DNA from: Paenibacillus illinoisensis NBRC 15959
GTDB taxonomy: Bacteria; Bacillota; Bacilli; Paenibacillales; Paenibacillaceae
Reading direction: 5' to 3'
NCBI RefSeq assembly: GCF_004000925.1
Contig: NZ_BIME01000005.1
Location: forward strand, 186,001-250,000
DNA length: 64,000 nt
The notes beneath the pieces were generated by a model. The model saw only the letters and a program-made list of their open reading frames with translations. It had not been told where the DNA came from and did not search any database. Position 1 is the stretch's first letter, and each line of letters opens with the position of its first letter. The position numbers were made by a program, and so were the translations under genes. This document shows positions 1-9,440 of this stretch, piece by piece.

Positions 1-939
1 CTGCTAATCCTATCGCAATTTATTTTAATATTACAGCTTATTATTCTGAAATGGCGTAGAAAGACGAGTGAGATTCACTTTGTTAATGTGTTCCCGGTAG
101 GGGTTGCCGGGCCGTTCATGAAAGCATTCTTTGGAGTGAAATATTTCCCCTACGTACACGGTCTCGATGTTATGGGTATGGTAAACAGCAGGCTATTTCC
201 ACTCTTAATGATGATTCTTAAACGGTCTGACAAGGTGATAGCGAATAGTCAGTATACCAAATCCAGGTTGATAGAACTGGGAATACATGAACATCAGATC
301 GTGATCATCCCTCCAGGTCTGAATGTGAGTAAGTTAAGTGGTGCAGTCGAATCCGTGGAGGATGTTCGAGACAAGTATGATCTGCATGGTAAGAAAGTGA
401 TGATTACCGTCTCTCGTCTGGTGGAGCGCAAAGGGCATGATGTCACACTCAAAGCAATCCGCCAAGTTATTAAGCATATTCCGAATCTTAAATATCTAAT
501 ATGTGGTGATGGTCCTTACAGAGGTGAATTAGAACGTCTGGTTAGCCTATACGGTCTCGATACCATAGTTGTTTTCACTGGTGGAATTACCGATCAGGAA
601 CTTCATCAATTATATGAATGTTCGGATATATTCATTATGCCCAGCCGTGATATTAAGGAGAAGGGTGATGTTGAAGGCTTTGGCATTGTGTTCCTTGAAG
701 CCAATTATTATAAGTTGCCCGTCATTGCCGGTAATAGTGGAGGAATACCTGATGCAGTGAAGGATCAAGTTACAGGGTACTTGGTTGATCCAATGGATGA
801 TATCGAAATCGCCAACCGTATTGAGGAGTTAGTTGTGAACGAGAAGTTGGCTGAAGAAATGGGAAATAATGGACATAATTGGGTTATCAATCATTGCCTA
901 TGGTCACATCGTAGTCAATTGCTGAAAAAGTTGGCGTAA
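1..939 (+). CDS. Glycosyltransferase, GT4 family (5' end outside window)
   Basis: The reading frame is open from base 1 to the stop at 937-939, so the gene starts before the window; 312 codons are visible. It is a GT-B retaining glycosyltransferase of family 4. The second Rossmann half shows the GT4 pattern: a VSRLVERKGHD strand-turn, a GDGPYRGELE nucleotide-sugar segment, then EGFGIVFLEANYY (the E-x7-E region), followed by GNSGGIPDAV. It should transfer a sugar from a nucleotide donor to a growing glycan on the cytoplasmic membrane face. A second glycosyltransferase, a flippase and a pyruvyl transferase follow on the same strand, so an exopolysaccharide or capsule role is inferred. The acceptor cannot be told from sequence. 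Confidence 0.9.
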   Translation: MLILSQFILILQLIILKWRRKTSEIHFVNVFPVGVAGPFMKAFFGVKYFPYVHGLDVMGMVNSRLFPLLMMILKRSDKVIANSQYTKSRLIELGIHEHQIVIIPPGLNVSKLSGAVESVEDVRDKYDLHGKKVMITVSRLVERKGHDVTLKAIRQVIKHIPNLKYLICGDGPYRGELERLVSLYGLDTIVVFTGGITDQELHQLYECSDIFIMPSRDIKEKGDVEGFGIVFLEANYYKLPVIAGNSGGIPDAVKDQVTGYLVDPMDDIEIANRIEELVVNEKLAEEMGNNGHNWVINHCLWSHRSQLLKKLA

Positions 940-970
940 CCTCATTAAATTGTATTTTTGGAGGGGAACT

Positions 971-1867
971 ATGAGGGCTTCAATATCCATCTGTACACAT
1001 AATAGGGCTGTTGACACCATGCAGGCCGTGGAAAGTGTTTTGAATGGGGATGCAGAATCAAAAGATTATGAGATTTTGGTAGTAGATAATAACTCGTCAG
1101 ACAACACAAAGGAACTTTTTTACTCACATCATTTTCCTGAGAATGTTCGGTATATTTTTGAGCCTCAATTGGGTCTGTCCTACGCGCGAAATAGATCTAT
1201 AAAGGAAGCTAAAGGGGAGTTTATTTTATTTTTAGATGACGATGCACTGGCCTGTCCTTCTTGGATCAGAGAAATTATTCGCATATTTGACTTGAACTCA
1301 GAAATTGGCTGTGTGGGTGGGAAAATCGTACCAATCTGGGAAGGTGGCAAGCCCGAATGGATACCGAACGATATCATCAGTTTATATACACTTATGGATT
1401 TCTCTGGTGATATAGTAGAAATGGAGGCGCCAGCTATTCCATTTGGTGCAAATGTTGCCTTCAGAATGAGCATTTTTGAGCAGATGCAGCCCTTCAGAGA
1501 AGATTTAGGGCGTGTAGGAAGTAATCTGATGTCTAGCGAAGAAAGTGAGCTTATTGGCCGGGTTCGATTAGAGTATAAAGTATTTTACAATCCATACGCA
1601 GTTGTTGAGCACAAAATTGCTAAAAGTAGACTTACAAAACGTTGGTTATTAAGAAGAGTTTACTGGCAAGGAATTAGCGATGCTACCCGTTATCAAAAAA
1701 GCGGGTGGGGAATTTTTAAGCATGCAGCTAGAATAATTCAGGCAGTCTTATTAATTGTTATATCATTTAATAATGTTCAAAAGGTGATGAGTGAAATGGC
1801 AAAAATATCATACCGGAACGGAACAATTGTCGGTTCCTTCCGTAATGGCAGAGGATTGAACGCCTAA
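971..1867 (+). CDS. Glycosyltransferase, GT2 family
   Basis: 298 residues. The N-terminus is a typical GT-A fold start: SISICTHNRA, then ILVVDNNSSDNTKE and LGLSYARNRSIKEAKGEFILFLDDDA, where DDD is the metal-binding motif. A long tail with basic residues and a hydrophobic stretch near residues 250-275 suggests membrane association. ATG 971 is chosen because GGAGGGG lies 5 bases upstream; an in-frame TTG at 950 has no ribosome site. It starts 31 bases after the previous stop and its own stop overlaps the next start (TAATG), so it is translationally coupled to the flippase. It probably adds one sugar to the lipid-linked repeat unit; donor unknown. Confidence 0.88.
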   Translation: MRASISICTHNRAVDTMQAVESVLNGDAESKDYEILVVDNNSSDNTKELFYSHHFPENVRYIFEPQLGLSYARNRSIKEAKGEFILFLDDDALACPSWIREIIRIFDLNSEIGCVGGKIVPIWEGGKPEWIPNDIISLYTLMDFSGDIVEMEAPAIPFGANVAFRMSIFEQMQPFREDLGRVGSNLMSSEESELIGRVRLEYKVFYNPYAVVEHKIAKSRLTKRWLLRRVYWQGISDATRYQKSGWGIFKHAARIIQAVLLIVISFNNVQKVMSEMAKISYRNGTIVGSFRNGRGLNA

Positions 1868-3252
1868 TGAGTATGGCCGTTGCCAAAAACAGACGTGACT
1901 ACAGCATGATTCAAAACATTCTTATGACGAGTTTTGCCAATATTCTTATTATGGGTGTTACAACACTCACGTCCATTGTGACAGCCCGCATGTTTGGGGC
2001 TACCGGCAAAGGCGAGCTTGCGGCCGTGCTGTTCTGGCCTGCGTTTATATCAGGACTTGCAGCTCTCGGGTTGCCGACTTCACTCATCTACAATGTTAAA
2101 AAACACAGTGATCAATTGCCGACATACATCAGCATGAGTTTTGCCGTTCAGCTTCCCATTAGTTTAATTGCCGGCATAATCAGCTGGTTTGGTATTCCCT
2201 TATGGCTCTCAGGATACTCTGAATCCGTAGTTACCATTGCACGCTGGTATACGGTCTCCATGGTCCCTGTTCTATTACTTATGGGAGTGCTGGCGGCATC
2301 AGCTCAAGGTACGGAAAAGTTTCATATTTATAATCTGTCGCGACTGCTTGCACCTCTTTTTAATTTGTTTGGACTTGTTGCATTATGGGCTGCAGGGTTA
2401 TTAACTGTGGAGAAAGCCATCATGATCAGTTTTGCAGCCAATATTCTGGTTCTGCTTGGTTACATGTTCATGATGCGGCAACAGATTTTCGGTTCGATTA
2501 ATCAATTAGTCTCTCAATTCAAAACCTGCATTCACCTGTTTAGTTACGGCATTCGAGTGTATGGAGTAGAGTTGTTAGGCACGTTGTATAACCAGTTCGA
2601 CAAAATTATTATTTTGGCGCTTTTAACACCGATGGATTTTGGTTTATATTCTGTGGTTTATGCACTGTCCCGCATGTTCAATGTAGTACAGATGGCAATC
2701 ACAAATGTGATCTTTCCCAAAGTTGCAGGAATGGAACAGGAGAAAGTACTGACGCTCGTAGGAAGAGCTTTTCGAATCAGTATGGTTCTTATGACGATCA
2801 TCATCATACCCAGTATGCTGATTGGTCGTTTTTTTATTGGCTTACTATTTGGACCTGAATTTCTCCAGGCGAGCAGCACCTTTTATCTGCTTTCTCTTGA
2901 ATGCATTGTAGGCGGGGGATCATGGATTCTGGCTTCGGCTTTTAATGCACTGGGTCGACCAGGCGTAATTGTTTTACGTCAGGTTATTGCACTTGGTGTG
3001 ACGATTACCTTGTTTTTTGTGTTAACTCCGTTGTTTGGATTGTTTGGGATTGGCCTCGCCCTGTTACTGGGCTCATTTGTACGCATTCTGATGTCGCTCA
3101 TATCCATATCTGTCATTTTTAAAATGCCGATTCGCAAAATGCTCTATGACCGAGCTGATATTTCATTTCTGAAGGATCGTTTAAGAGAGAAAAATATACT
3201 CAAAGGAGCCGGAAAAGATGCCAAACTTGCAAAGGACTCATCGCATGGATGA
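1867..3252 (+). CDS. Polysaccharide flippase (Wzx/MATE-like, MOP superfamily)
   Basis: 461 residues with about twelve hydrophobic segments separated by short charged loops, the layout of the polysaccharide transport family in the MOP superfamily. The N-terminal segment with TSIVTARMFGATGKGELAA is characteristic of O-antigen/teichuronic acid flippases. It would move an undecaprenyl-linked oligosaccharide across the membrane. The start overlaps the GT2 stop by one base, and the last 35 bases overlap the next gene, so the group is a tight operon. Substrate is inferred only from neighbours. Confidence 0.88.
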   Translation: MSMAVAKNRRDYSMIQNILMTSFANILIMGVTTLTSIVTARMFGATGKGELAAVLFWPAFISGLAALGLPTSLIYNVKKHSDQLPTYISMSFAVQLPISLIAGIISWFGIPLWLSGYSESVVTIARWYTVSMVPVLLLMGVLAASAQGTEKFHIYNLSRLLAPLFNLFGLVALWAAGLLTVEKAIMISFAANILVLLGYMFMMRQQIFGSINQLVSQFKTCIHLFSYGIRVYGVELLGTLYNQFDKIIILALLTPMDFGLYSVVYALSRMFNVVQMAITNVIFPKVAGMEQEKVLTLVGRAFRISMVLMTIIIIPSMLIGRFFIGLLFGPEFLQASSTFYLLSLECIVGGGSWILASAFNALGRPGVIVLRQVIALGVTITLFFVLTPLFGLFGIGLALLLGSFVRILMSLISISVIFKMPIRKMLYDRADISFLKDRLREKNILKGAGKDAKLAKDSSHG

Positions 3253-4219
3253 GTTGAAGAAGAAGCTTGAGCAGATATTGGAGATCATGCCTCCTGAGTC
3301 CAAAATCTACTATATTGATTATCCTGTGCATAGCAATTGCGGCGATCTGTTGATTATGAAAGGGACGGAAGCCTTTTTCAAAGACTATCGAATAAAAGTT
3401 GCTGAACGTTACAGTGTTCACGATTTCAATGAACAAACGGTAATCCCGAAAGACCATATTATTGTGCTTCATGGTGGTGGGAATTTCGGTGATTTATACG
3501 AAGCCCACCAACGTCTCAGAGAGAACATAATACGAAAATATCCCGAGCATCGGATCATTATTCTTCCTCAAACGATCTTCTTCAAGGAAGAAACAGCTCT
3601 GCGAAAAACGGCTGAAGTATTCAGCCAACATTCCGATCTTCATCTGTTTGTACGAGATGAACCCTCTTATCAGATAGCAACGGAGAACTTTAAAGGGTGC
3701 CACGTTTCATTGATACCAGATATGGCACATCAATTGTGGCCGATCGAGAGAAATAGCTCTCCGCGCAAAGAACGATTGAATTTTTATAGAACAGATATCG
3801 AAAAAGCGGCAGAACCTTCTCATATGGCTGCAGATCAGCAAGGGGATTTTCTGGATTGGCCTACTCTGTATAATCGCTACGAGCGCAAACTGGTGTATTG
3901 GCTAGGGCTTGGACTTCGGAAAGGAAGAGGCAGACGGCTGCTTCAGAAGATCTGGATGAATTACAGTGATTATTTGGTCAACAAAGCAATTCGTTGTTTC
4001 AGTGAATATGAGATGATTCATTCTTCGAGATTGCATGGACATATCTTGTCCTGTTTGATGGCGAAGCCCAATCTTCTAATCGATAATTCATACGGTAAAA
4101 ACTCCGGATATTATCGAATATGGACCCACCAGGTCAACACAGCAACATTGGATTTATCTTCTGCTAAGAAAAGTCCAAAGATCGATCATAATTATATGGA
4201 GTCAACCGTGTCTGTTTAG
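3218..4219 (+). CDS. Polysaccharide pyruvyl transferase family protein
   Basis: 333 residues. SNCGDLLIMKGTEAFFKDY near the N-terminus, LHGGGNFGDLYEAHQ, PEHRIIILPQTIFF and, near the C-terminus, MIHSSRLHGHILSCLM are the landmarks of the polysaccharide pyruvyl transferase family (CsaB/EpsO/WcaK type). These enzymes transfer pyruvate from phosphoenolpyruvate to a sugar as a ketal, giving an acidic polymer. The ATG at 3218 has an AAAGGAG site about ten bases upstream and lies inside the end of the flippase gene. Together with ManC and UDP-glucose dehydrogenase next door it predicts a pyruvylated, uronate-containing glycan. In S-layer organisms a pyruvylated wall polymer is also what SLH domains bind, but this gene is not clearly CsaB itself. 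Confidence 0.85.
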   Translation: MPNLQRTHRMDELKKKLEQILEIMPPESKIYYIDYPVHSNCGDLLIMKGTEAFFKDYRIKVAERYSVHDFNEQTVIPKDHIIVLHGGGNFGDLYEAHQRLRENIIRKYPEHRIIILPQTIFFKEETALRKTAEVFSQHSDLHLFVRDEPSYQIATENFKGCHVSLIPDMAHQLWPIERNSSPRKERLNFYRTDIEKAAEPSHMAADQQGDFLDWPTLYNRYERKLVYWLGLGLRKGRGRRLLQKIWMNYSDYLVNKAIRCFSEYEMIHSSRLHGHILSCLMAKPNLLIDNSYGKNSGYYRIWTHQVNTATLDLSSAKKSPKIDHNYMESTVSV

Positions 4220-4279
4220 CCTGCACATCCATTTCAAGGAGCATCCGTTTTTTGAAAAATATAGAGTGGAGTGATCATA

Positions 4280-5674
4280 TTGCGAATCGTGCTTCTTTCC
4301 GGAGGATCAGGCAAAAGGTTGTGGCCCTTATCCAATGATACACGTTCGAAGCAGTTCCTCAAGGTGCTAGAAGGGCCGCAAGGGCAATCGGAATCAATGG
4401 TACAGCGTGTATGGCGGCAGCTGCAGCAAACGGGATTGAGTGAACTGGCGACGATTGCTACGAGTAAACCTCAAGTGGAAATTTTACGCAGTCAACTGGG
4501 AGAAGAAGTGGATCTGGTTGTTGAGCCAGAACGCAGGGATACCTTCCCGGCTATTGCTCTGACGGCTGTATATCTCTATTCGGTGCAAGGGGTAGGGCTG
4601 AATGAAACGGTAGCTATACTTCCGGTGGACCCATATGTGGAGGAATCTTTCTTTTACAAGGTTACCGAGCTAGAACAGGTGTTAGAAATTTCGGGTGCTG
4701 AATTGGCTTTGATTGGCGTACAGCCTACGCACCCTTCTGAAAAGTATGGTTATATTGTGCCAGCACAACGAATGGCAACCAGGGATGAACCAATAGAGTA
4801 CGCCAAGGTATCCCGTTTTCAAGAAAAACCTCGCGAGGCTGAAGCGGCAGAGATGATCGAGCAATCTGCCCTTTGGAATTGCGGGGTTTTTGCGTTCAAG
4901 CTTAATTATCTGATTAATCTGCTGATCGAGCTTGAGCTGCCCATCCAGTATGAAGAGATGCTTAAGCAATATGGCAGACTGGAGAAAATCAGTTTCGACT
5001 ATCAAGTCGTGGAAAAGGCATCTCAGATTGTCGTTACACCTTACGATGGATACTGGAAAGACCTGGGGACGTGGAATACGCTGACGGATGAGATGAGCAC
5101 TAACATTGTGGGCAAGGGAGTTGTTACAGACAGCTCATTAAATACACATCTGGTCAACGAATTGAACATCCCGGTATGTGTACTGGGCGTTTCTAATGTA
5201 ATTGTGGCTACAAGTCCGGATGGTATTCTGGTCAGCGAGAAAGAGGCAAGTCCACAGATCAAAGAAGTCCTTAAAGATAGTGCGGAACGCCCTATGTATG
5301 AAGAACGGCGCTGGGGCTGCTATAGAGTGCTCGATTATACACGGAATTCCAAGGGCGAAGAGGTATTAACGAAACGCATTATTATTGAAGCCGATAAAAA
5401 TCTGTCCTATCAATATCATCTGAAACGAAACGAAGTTTGGACGGTTGTTTCCGGGCAGGGTGAGTTTATTCTGGATGGTGATTTACAACAGATTCATCAG
5501 GGCGATACCATTTCAATCCCATCTGGCGGAAAACATAGTGTAAGAGCTACCACGGAACTTGAAATTATTGAAGTTCAGATGGGTAGCGAGTTGATCGAAG
5601 AGGATATTGTAAGAATTGAAATGGAATGGGCGGACATCATCCAAAATTGTGTGAACTGGGGGAAAACAAGATGA
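4280..5674 (+). CDS. manC: Mannose-1-phosphate guanylyltransferase / sugar-phosphate nucleotidyltransferase with cupin domain
   Basis: 464 residues. The N-terminal nucleotidyltransferase domain begins RIVLLSGGSGKRLWPLSND and has RSKQFL and FQEKP signatures of the ManC/AlgA family, which makes GDP-mannose from mannose-1-phosphate and GTP. The last 120 residues (from about YEERRWGCYRVLDY) form the cupin-type C-terminal domain; QYHLKRNEVW and HQGDTISIPSGGKHSV are the metal-cupin motifs found in bifunctional mannose-6-phosphate isomerase/guanylyltransferases. TTG 4280 is preferred because GGAG lies 8 bases upstream and the protein then begins MRIVLLSGG; a GTG at 4271 would put the ribosome site inside the gene. 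The stop overlaps the next ATG (ATGA). Confidence 0.85.
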   Translation: MRIVLLSGGSGKRLWPLSNDTRSKQFLKVLEGPQGQSESMVQRVWRQLQQTGLSELATIATSKPQVEILRSQLGEEVDLVVEPERRDTFPAIALTAVYLYSVQGVGLNETVAILPVDPYVEESFFYKVTELEQVLEISGAELALIGVQPTHPSEKYGYIVPAQRMATRDEPIEYAKVSRFQEKPREAEAAEMIEQSALWNCGVFAFKLNYLINLLIELELPIQYEEMLKQYGRLEKISFDYQVVEKASQIVVTPYDGYWKDLGTWNTLTDEMSTNIVGKGVVTDSSLNTHLVNELNIPVCVLGVSNVIVATSPDGILVSEKEASPQIKEVLKDSAERPMYEERRWGCYRVLDYTRNSKGEEVLTKRIIIEADKNLSYQYHLKRNEVWTVVSGQGEFILDGDLQQIHQGDTISIPSGGKHSVRATTELEIIEVQMGSELIEEDIVRIEMEWADIIQNCVNWGKTR

Positions 5675-7002
5675 ATATTGCGGTAATTGGAACAGGGTAT
5701 GTAGGTCTTGTATCGGGAGTCTGCTTTTCTGAACTCGGCAATCGGGTCATCTGTGTAGATAACAATCAGGACAAGGTTGAAATGCTGAACGCAGGGGAAG
5801 TACCCATTTACGAGCCTGGACTTCAGGAACTCATGGTTGCCAACAAACGGGCAGGCAAATTATCCTTCACGTCCGATATCGCAGAGGCTATTCGTGAATC
5901 CGATATTATTTTTATCGCAGTCGGAACCCCCTCTTTGCCAAACGGCGAGGCCAATCTGGGATTTGTTGAGCAAGTGGCAATCGAGATTGGTACCCATCTG
6001 GAGAGCTATAAAATTGTTGTGACCAAGAGCACAGTGCCTGTGGGCACTAATGATCGCGTAAGAGAGCTCATCCAGAGTATCTCCACTCAACCATTTGATG
6101 TGGCTTCGGTACCTGAATTTTTACGGGAAGGTTCGGCTGTTAAGGATACACTGAACCCGGATCGTATCGTGATTGGTACGGACAGTGAACGAGCGATTCA
6201 GGCGCTCAAGAAACTTCACCGCCCATTAACCGAAAACTTGATCATTACGGACATTCGGTCGGCAGAGATGATTAAGTACGCGTCCAATGCATTCCTCGCA
6301 ACGAAAATATCATTTATTAACGAAATCTCGAATATATGTGAGAAGGTTGGCGCAGATGTTACACGGGTAGCGGAAGGAATGGGATATGATAAACGGATTG
6401 GTTCCTCATTCCTGAAAGCTGGCATTGGCTACGGTGGTTCCTGTTTCCCGAAAGATACACAGGCACTGATTCAGATTGCAGGCCAAGTGGATTATGATTT
6501 CAGATTATTGAAATCCGTAGTTCAGGTGAATCAGGATCAACGTTTCAATGTAATTCGCAAGCTTGAGGAAATTTTTGGAACCCTTAGCGGTAGAACCATT
6601 GCTATCTGGGGTCTTGCTTTTAAGCCTGATACTGATGATGTCAGGGACGCACCAGCTATTGATATTATTAGGTATTTGACAGAGGCCGGGGCTATTGTTA
6701 AGGCGTATGATCCGATTGCCACAACCAACTTCCGCAGAGAAGTTGATGCCGCCTCGATTGTTTGGGAAGAAAACCCCCTTCATGCGGCCAAAGGAGCCGA
6801 TGCCCTTTGCGTGCTGACCGAGTGGAAGGAGTTCTCCCAAATGAATCTGAAGGAGCTTGCAAGCATGATGAATGAAGCGATCATGATTGACGGACGTAAC
6901 GTGTACAACAAGGAACAGATTAAAGCCTCCGGATTCCAGTATTATTCTATAGGTCGTCCTGGGCTTAACCACGCTGAAGGCAAAGCGGCAGCAATCATCT
7001 AA
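5671..7002 (+). CDS. ugd: UDP-glucose 6-dehydrogenase
   Basis: 443 residues. MNIAVIGTGYVGLVSGVCFSE is the NAD-binding start of the UDP-glucose/GDP-mannose dehydrogenase family. The catalytic cysteine is in GYGGSCFPKDTQAL, and KSTVPVGTNDRV and IWGLAFKPDTDDVRDAPA are further family landmarks. It oxidises UDP-glucose twice to UDP-glucuronate. ATG 5671 overlaps the manC stop by four bases and has GGGGG upstream; a longer frame from 5626 would add residues that do not fit the family. It supplies an acidic sugar donor to the preceding polymer genes. Confidence 0.93.
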   Translation: MNIAVIGTGYVGLVSGVCFSELGNRVICVDNNQDKVEMLNAGEVPIYEPGLQELMVANKRAGKLSFTSDIAEAIRESDIIFIAVGTPSLPNGEANLGFVEQVAIEIGTHLESYKIVVTKSTVPVGTNDRVRELIQSISTQPFDVASVPEFLREGSAVKDTLNPDRIVIGTDSERAIQALKKLHRPLTENLIITDIRSAEMIKYASNAFLATKISFINEISNICEKVGADVTRVAEGMGYDKRIGSSFLKAGIGYGGSCFPKDTQALIQIAGQVDYDFRLLKSVVQVNQDQRFNVIRKLEEIFGTLSGRTIAIWGLAFKPDTDDVRDAPAIDIIRYLTEAGAIVKAYDPIATTNFRREVDAASIVWEENPLHAAKGADALCVLTEWKEFSQMNLKELASMMNEAIMIDGRNVYNKEQIKASGFQYYSIGRPGLNHAEGKAAAII

Positions 7003-7037
7003 ACGGAAGATCATCATAACGTGAGTGAGGAAATACC

Positions 7038-7955
7038 ATGAAAAAGTGGATGAAAATTTCGATCTGGGTGGTTTCCATTTTCGTCATTGCAGTGTTTGGG
7101 TATGCGACGTATCTATACCAATCCGTCAAATCTACGGCTGATCAGATCTATGAGCCGCGTGATCCTGCTCAGCCTGTGTCCATATCGGACAGTAGAGGCG
7201 GGCTGCCTGTTGATATTAATAGTAAAGAGCCCTTCAATGCTCTTATTCTCGGGGTGGATGAACGCCCGAACGATCCAGGGCGCTCGGATACTATGATCGT
7301 ATTAAGTGTGAATCCTGGCAAAAAACAAGTGCTTATGTTTAATATTCCGAGGGATACACGAACCGAGATTGTAGGCCACAACACAGAAGACAAAATCAAT
7401 CATGCTTATGCCTTCGGCGGTGTAGACATGTCGGTGAAAACCGTGGAACAGTTTCTGGATGCCCCTATTCACTATTACATGAAGGTAGACATGGAAGGCT
7501 TTGCGAAAATCATTGATTTGGTCGGTGGTGTGGACGTAAATAATCCGTTTGCATTCGATTATGACGGCCGACGTTACGAACAAGGAAATATTCATCTGGA
7601 TGGTGTGGCTGCACTTGGTTTTTCAAGAATGCGGTATGATGATCCCCAAGGAGATTTAGGTCGTAATGGAAGACAGCGTGAAGTATTGAAGCAAATGATG
7701 AAAAATACAATGCAGTTCTCCAGTGTACTCAATCTTCAAAATATGCTGGATGAGCTCGGGACACACGTTAGGACGGATCTGACGTTTGATGAAATGAAGG
7801 AACTCATTCTGGATTACCGCAGTGATCTTGAACATATTGATACAGTGGAAATCAAGGGCAAGGGCGAAAAAATCAATGGTATTTATTATTACATTGTGGA
7901 ACAACAGGAACGAGATCGCATTCATGGAATAATTCAGGAGAATTTGCAGAAATAA
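7038..7955 (+). CDS. LytR-CpsA-Psr (LCP) family cell-wall polymer transferase
   Basis: 305 residues with one N-terminal membrane helix (about residues 7-27) and a large outside domain. NALILGVDERPNDPGRSDTMIV, NIPRDTRTEI, DKINHAYAFGG and IDLVGGVDV are the LCP signatures, including the arginines that hold the polyprenyl pyrophosphate. LCP enzymes move a lipid-linked glycan onto peptidoglycan. Its place at the end of the glycan cluster suggests it attaches this polymer to the wall. GTGAGGAAA precedes the ATG. Confidence 0.92.
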   Translation: MKKWMKISIWVVSIFVIAVFGYATYLYQSVKSTADQIYEPRDPAQPVSISDSRGGLPVDINSKEPFNALILGVDERPNDPGRSDTMIVLSVNPGKKQVLMFNIPRDTRTEIVGHNTEDKINHAYAFGGVDMSVKTVEQFLDAPIHYYMKVDMEGFAKIIDLVGGVDVNNPFAFDYDGRRYEQGNIHLDGVAALGFSRMRYDDPQGDLGRNGRQREVLKQMMKNTMQFSSVLNLQNMLDELGTHVRTDLTFDEMKELILDYRSDLEHIDTVEIKGKGEKINGIYYYIVEQQERDRIHGIIQENLQK

Positions 7956-7960
7956 AGGTT

Positions 7961-8548
7961 TTGGATTGGGCAACGAAAGTGGTGATGACAATACGGATGG
8001 AGGAGGGCTCCGGAAAAAGGAGACACGGACGCAAACGGAGATTATACGGTTTTATCTTGTCCTTGTTGCTGGTTGCAGTTTGGATTTTGGTGATTTGGTC
8101 CATGTCCAAACAATCATACCAACAGCAGACCATTCAGCCTTGGCTGCATCAATTGTCCGAAAACGTCAAAATCGGATTTGCCTTGCCTGATGTACACTTC
8201 ACTTACGGAGAGAATGACTATTCATTGAGACAGAGACCGTATGATTTTGCCGAGTTTATCTTTCGCAAGAGTGCACACTTGTTTGTCTATGCTGTGCTCG
8301 CAGTACTTGTCTACGGTGGACTGCGATACAGGAAAATGCGAATGGTGACCTCTATCGCTGCTTCGCTGGTTGTGGTGGCTATAATAGCCTCGATCGATGA
8401 ATATATACAGCAGTTCAGCCCCAATCGAACAAGCTCGATACGTGATATCGGCGTGGATCTGATCGGAGGCAGCTGCGGGATTGCAATATATGTAATGACG
8501 AAGGCAGTGATCCGTAAATTAAGGTCTCGCGGACATTCGAGTTCTTGA
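7961..8548 (+). CDS. VanZ family membrane protein
   Basis: Up to 195 residues with four hydrophobic segments. FRKSAHLFVYAVLAVLVYG and SIDEYIQQFSPNRTSSIRDIGVDL are the VanZ family core; the SIDEyxQ...R...DxxxD pattern is conserved but its chemistry is not settled. The start is uncertain: TTG 7961 follows the LCP stop by 5 bases with a poor ribosome site, and ATG 7985 or ATG 7997 would shorten the basic N-terminus without touching the membrane part. It sits directly after the LCP gene and may be co-transcribed. Confidence 0.82.
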   Translation: MDWATKVVMTIRMEEGSGKRRHGRKRRLYGFILSLLLVAVWILVIWSMSKQSYQQQTIQPWLHQLSENVKIGFALPDVHFTYGENDYSLRQRPYDFAEFIFRKSAHLFVYAVLAVLVYGGLRYRKMRMVTSIAASLVVVAIIASIDEYIQQFSPNRTSSIRDIGVDLIGGSCGIAIYVMTKAVIRKLRSRGHSSS

Positions 8549-8652
8549 GGATGATCTTAAACAAAGGGATTTCCCAGGAAATGCTCTTGTTCCTCCAGCT
8601 TCTACTTTCCTGCTATTCATCATAAGAATGGAGTAGGACAGGAGGGACGAAC

Positions 8653-9168
8653 TTGCTGCGCAGACGCAATCGAAATGCCTTGTTCAAAAAGATTGGATTC
8701 ATCGCACTTGTGCTGTTGCTGCTATGGTTAATAGGCAGAACGATCCCATATCTCTTTCGTGCAGATGCGCCGGACGACGCTGCTTCGGTGGTTGAAGAGT
8801 TTTACAAGTATGAGCAGGCGGGCGATTTCGGCAGCTCATGGGAACTGTTTCACCCATTGATGAAAGAGCGTTTCTCCAAAAGTGCTTATTTGCAGTCCAG
8901 GGCTCATATCTTCATGCAGCATTTTGGCGTGGAAACCTTTGAGTTTGAGATGGAAAAGCCCGAGCGGGAATTTGATGTAACGGTGATGGATGGCGTAAAG
9001 CCGTTTCCCGAGGCATACAAGGTCGGAATAACCATGAAGTACAGAAGTACCTTTGGGCAATTGGACATTGTACAGACCTGTTACGTCGTGCAGGATGGAC
9101 AGGAGTGGACACTGCTCTGGTATTACCCTGGCAAGGGCGAGGAACAGCATTCAAGTGAGAGCAGCTAG
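8653..9168 (+). CDS. Membrane-anchored protein of unknown function (NTF2-like fold suspected)
   Basis: 171 residues. TTG 8653 is supported by GGAGGGA seven bases upstream. Residues 12-32 are one hydrophobic helix (GFIALVLLLLWLIGRTI) after a basic start, so the rest should face outside. The soluble part, with SVVEEFYKYEQAGDFGSSWELFHPLMKERFS, resembles small alpha+beta domains of the NTF2/SnoaL kind seen in many Firmicute lipoproteins, but this is by general pattern only. A strong terminator follows at 9244-9290. No function is proposed. Confidence 0.75.
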   Translation: MLRRRNRNALFKKIGFIALVLLLLWLIGRTIPYLFRADAPDDAASVVEEFYKYEQAGDFGSSWELFHPLMKERFSKSAYLQSRAHIFMQHFGVETFEFEMEKPEREFDVTVMDGVKPFPEAYKVGITMKYRSTFGQLDIVQTCYVVQDGQEWTLLWYYPGKGEEQHSSESS

Positions 9169-9243
9169 TGATCCCCATGAAGTGGGGTGGCAGTTTAATA
9201 TACACCTATACTTTGCATCATATTGTATCATTGTTCCTAATCT

Positions 9244-9290
9244 AAGCTCTATAAATGCGAGACTTTTGTCGCATTTATAGAGCTTTTTTT
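9244..9290 (+). terminator. Rho-independent terminator
   Basis: A 17-bp perfect stem (9244-9260 with 9269-9285), an 8-base loop, then a run of T to 9290. It closes the transcript of the 8653-9168 gene. Confidence 0.92.
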
Positions 9291-9322
9291 GTGTTTTACT
9301 CCATTTCAAAGCCGGAAAGGGC

Positions 9323-9351
9323 TTGACAATAGTCCTGGGGTCAAGTAAATT
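9323..9351 (+). promoter_or_regulatory. Sigma-A type promoter
   Basis: TTGACA at 9323-9328, 17-base spacer, TAAATT at 9346-9351. It lies 90 bases before the small Cys-rich gene and probably drives it and the ABC exporter behind it. Confidence 0.7.
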
Positions 9352-9440
9352 ACGAGATAGATACAAAATGTATCAAAATTCAGCTTCTAACGACAAATAA
9401 CAGGGACTACATTGCGCCTTGTTGAGGGGAAGGAATTTCT

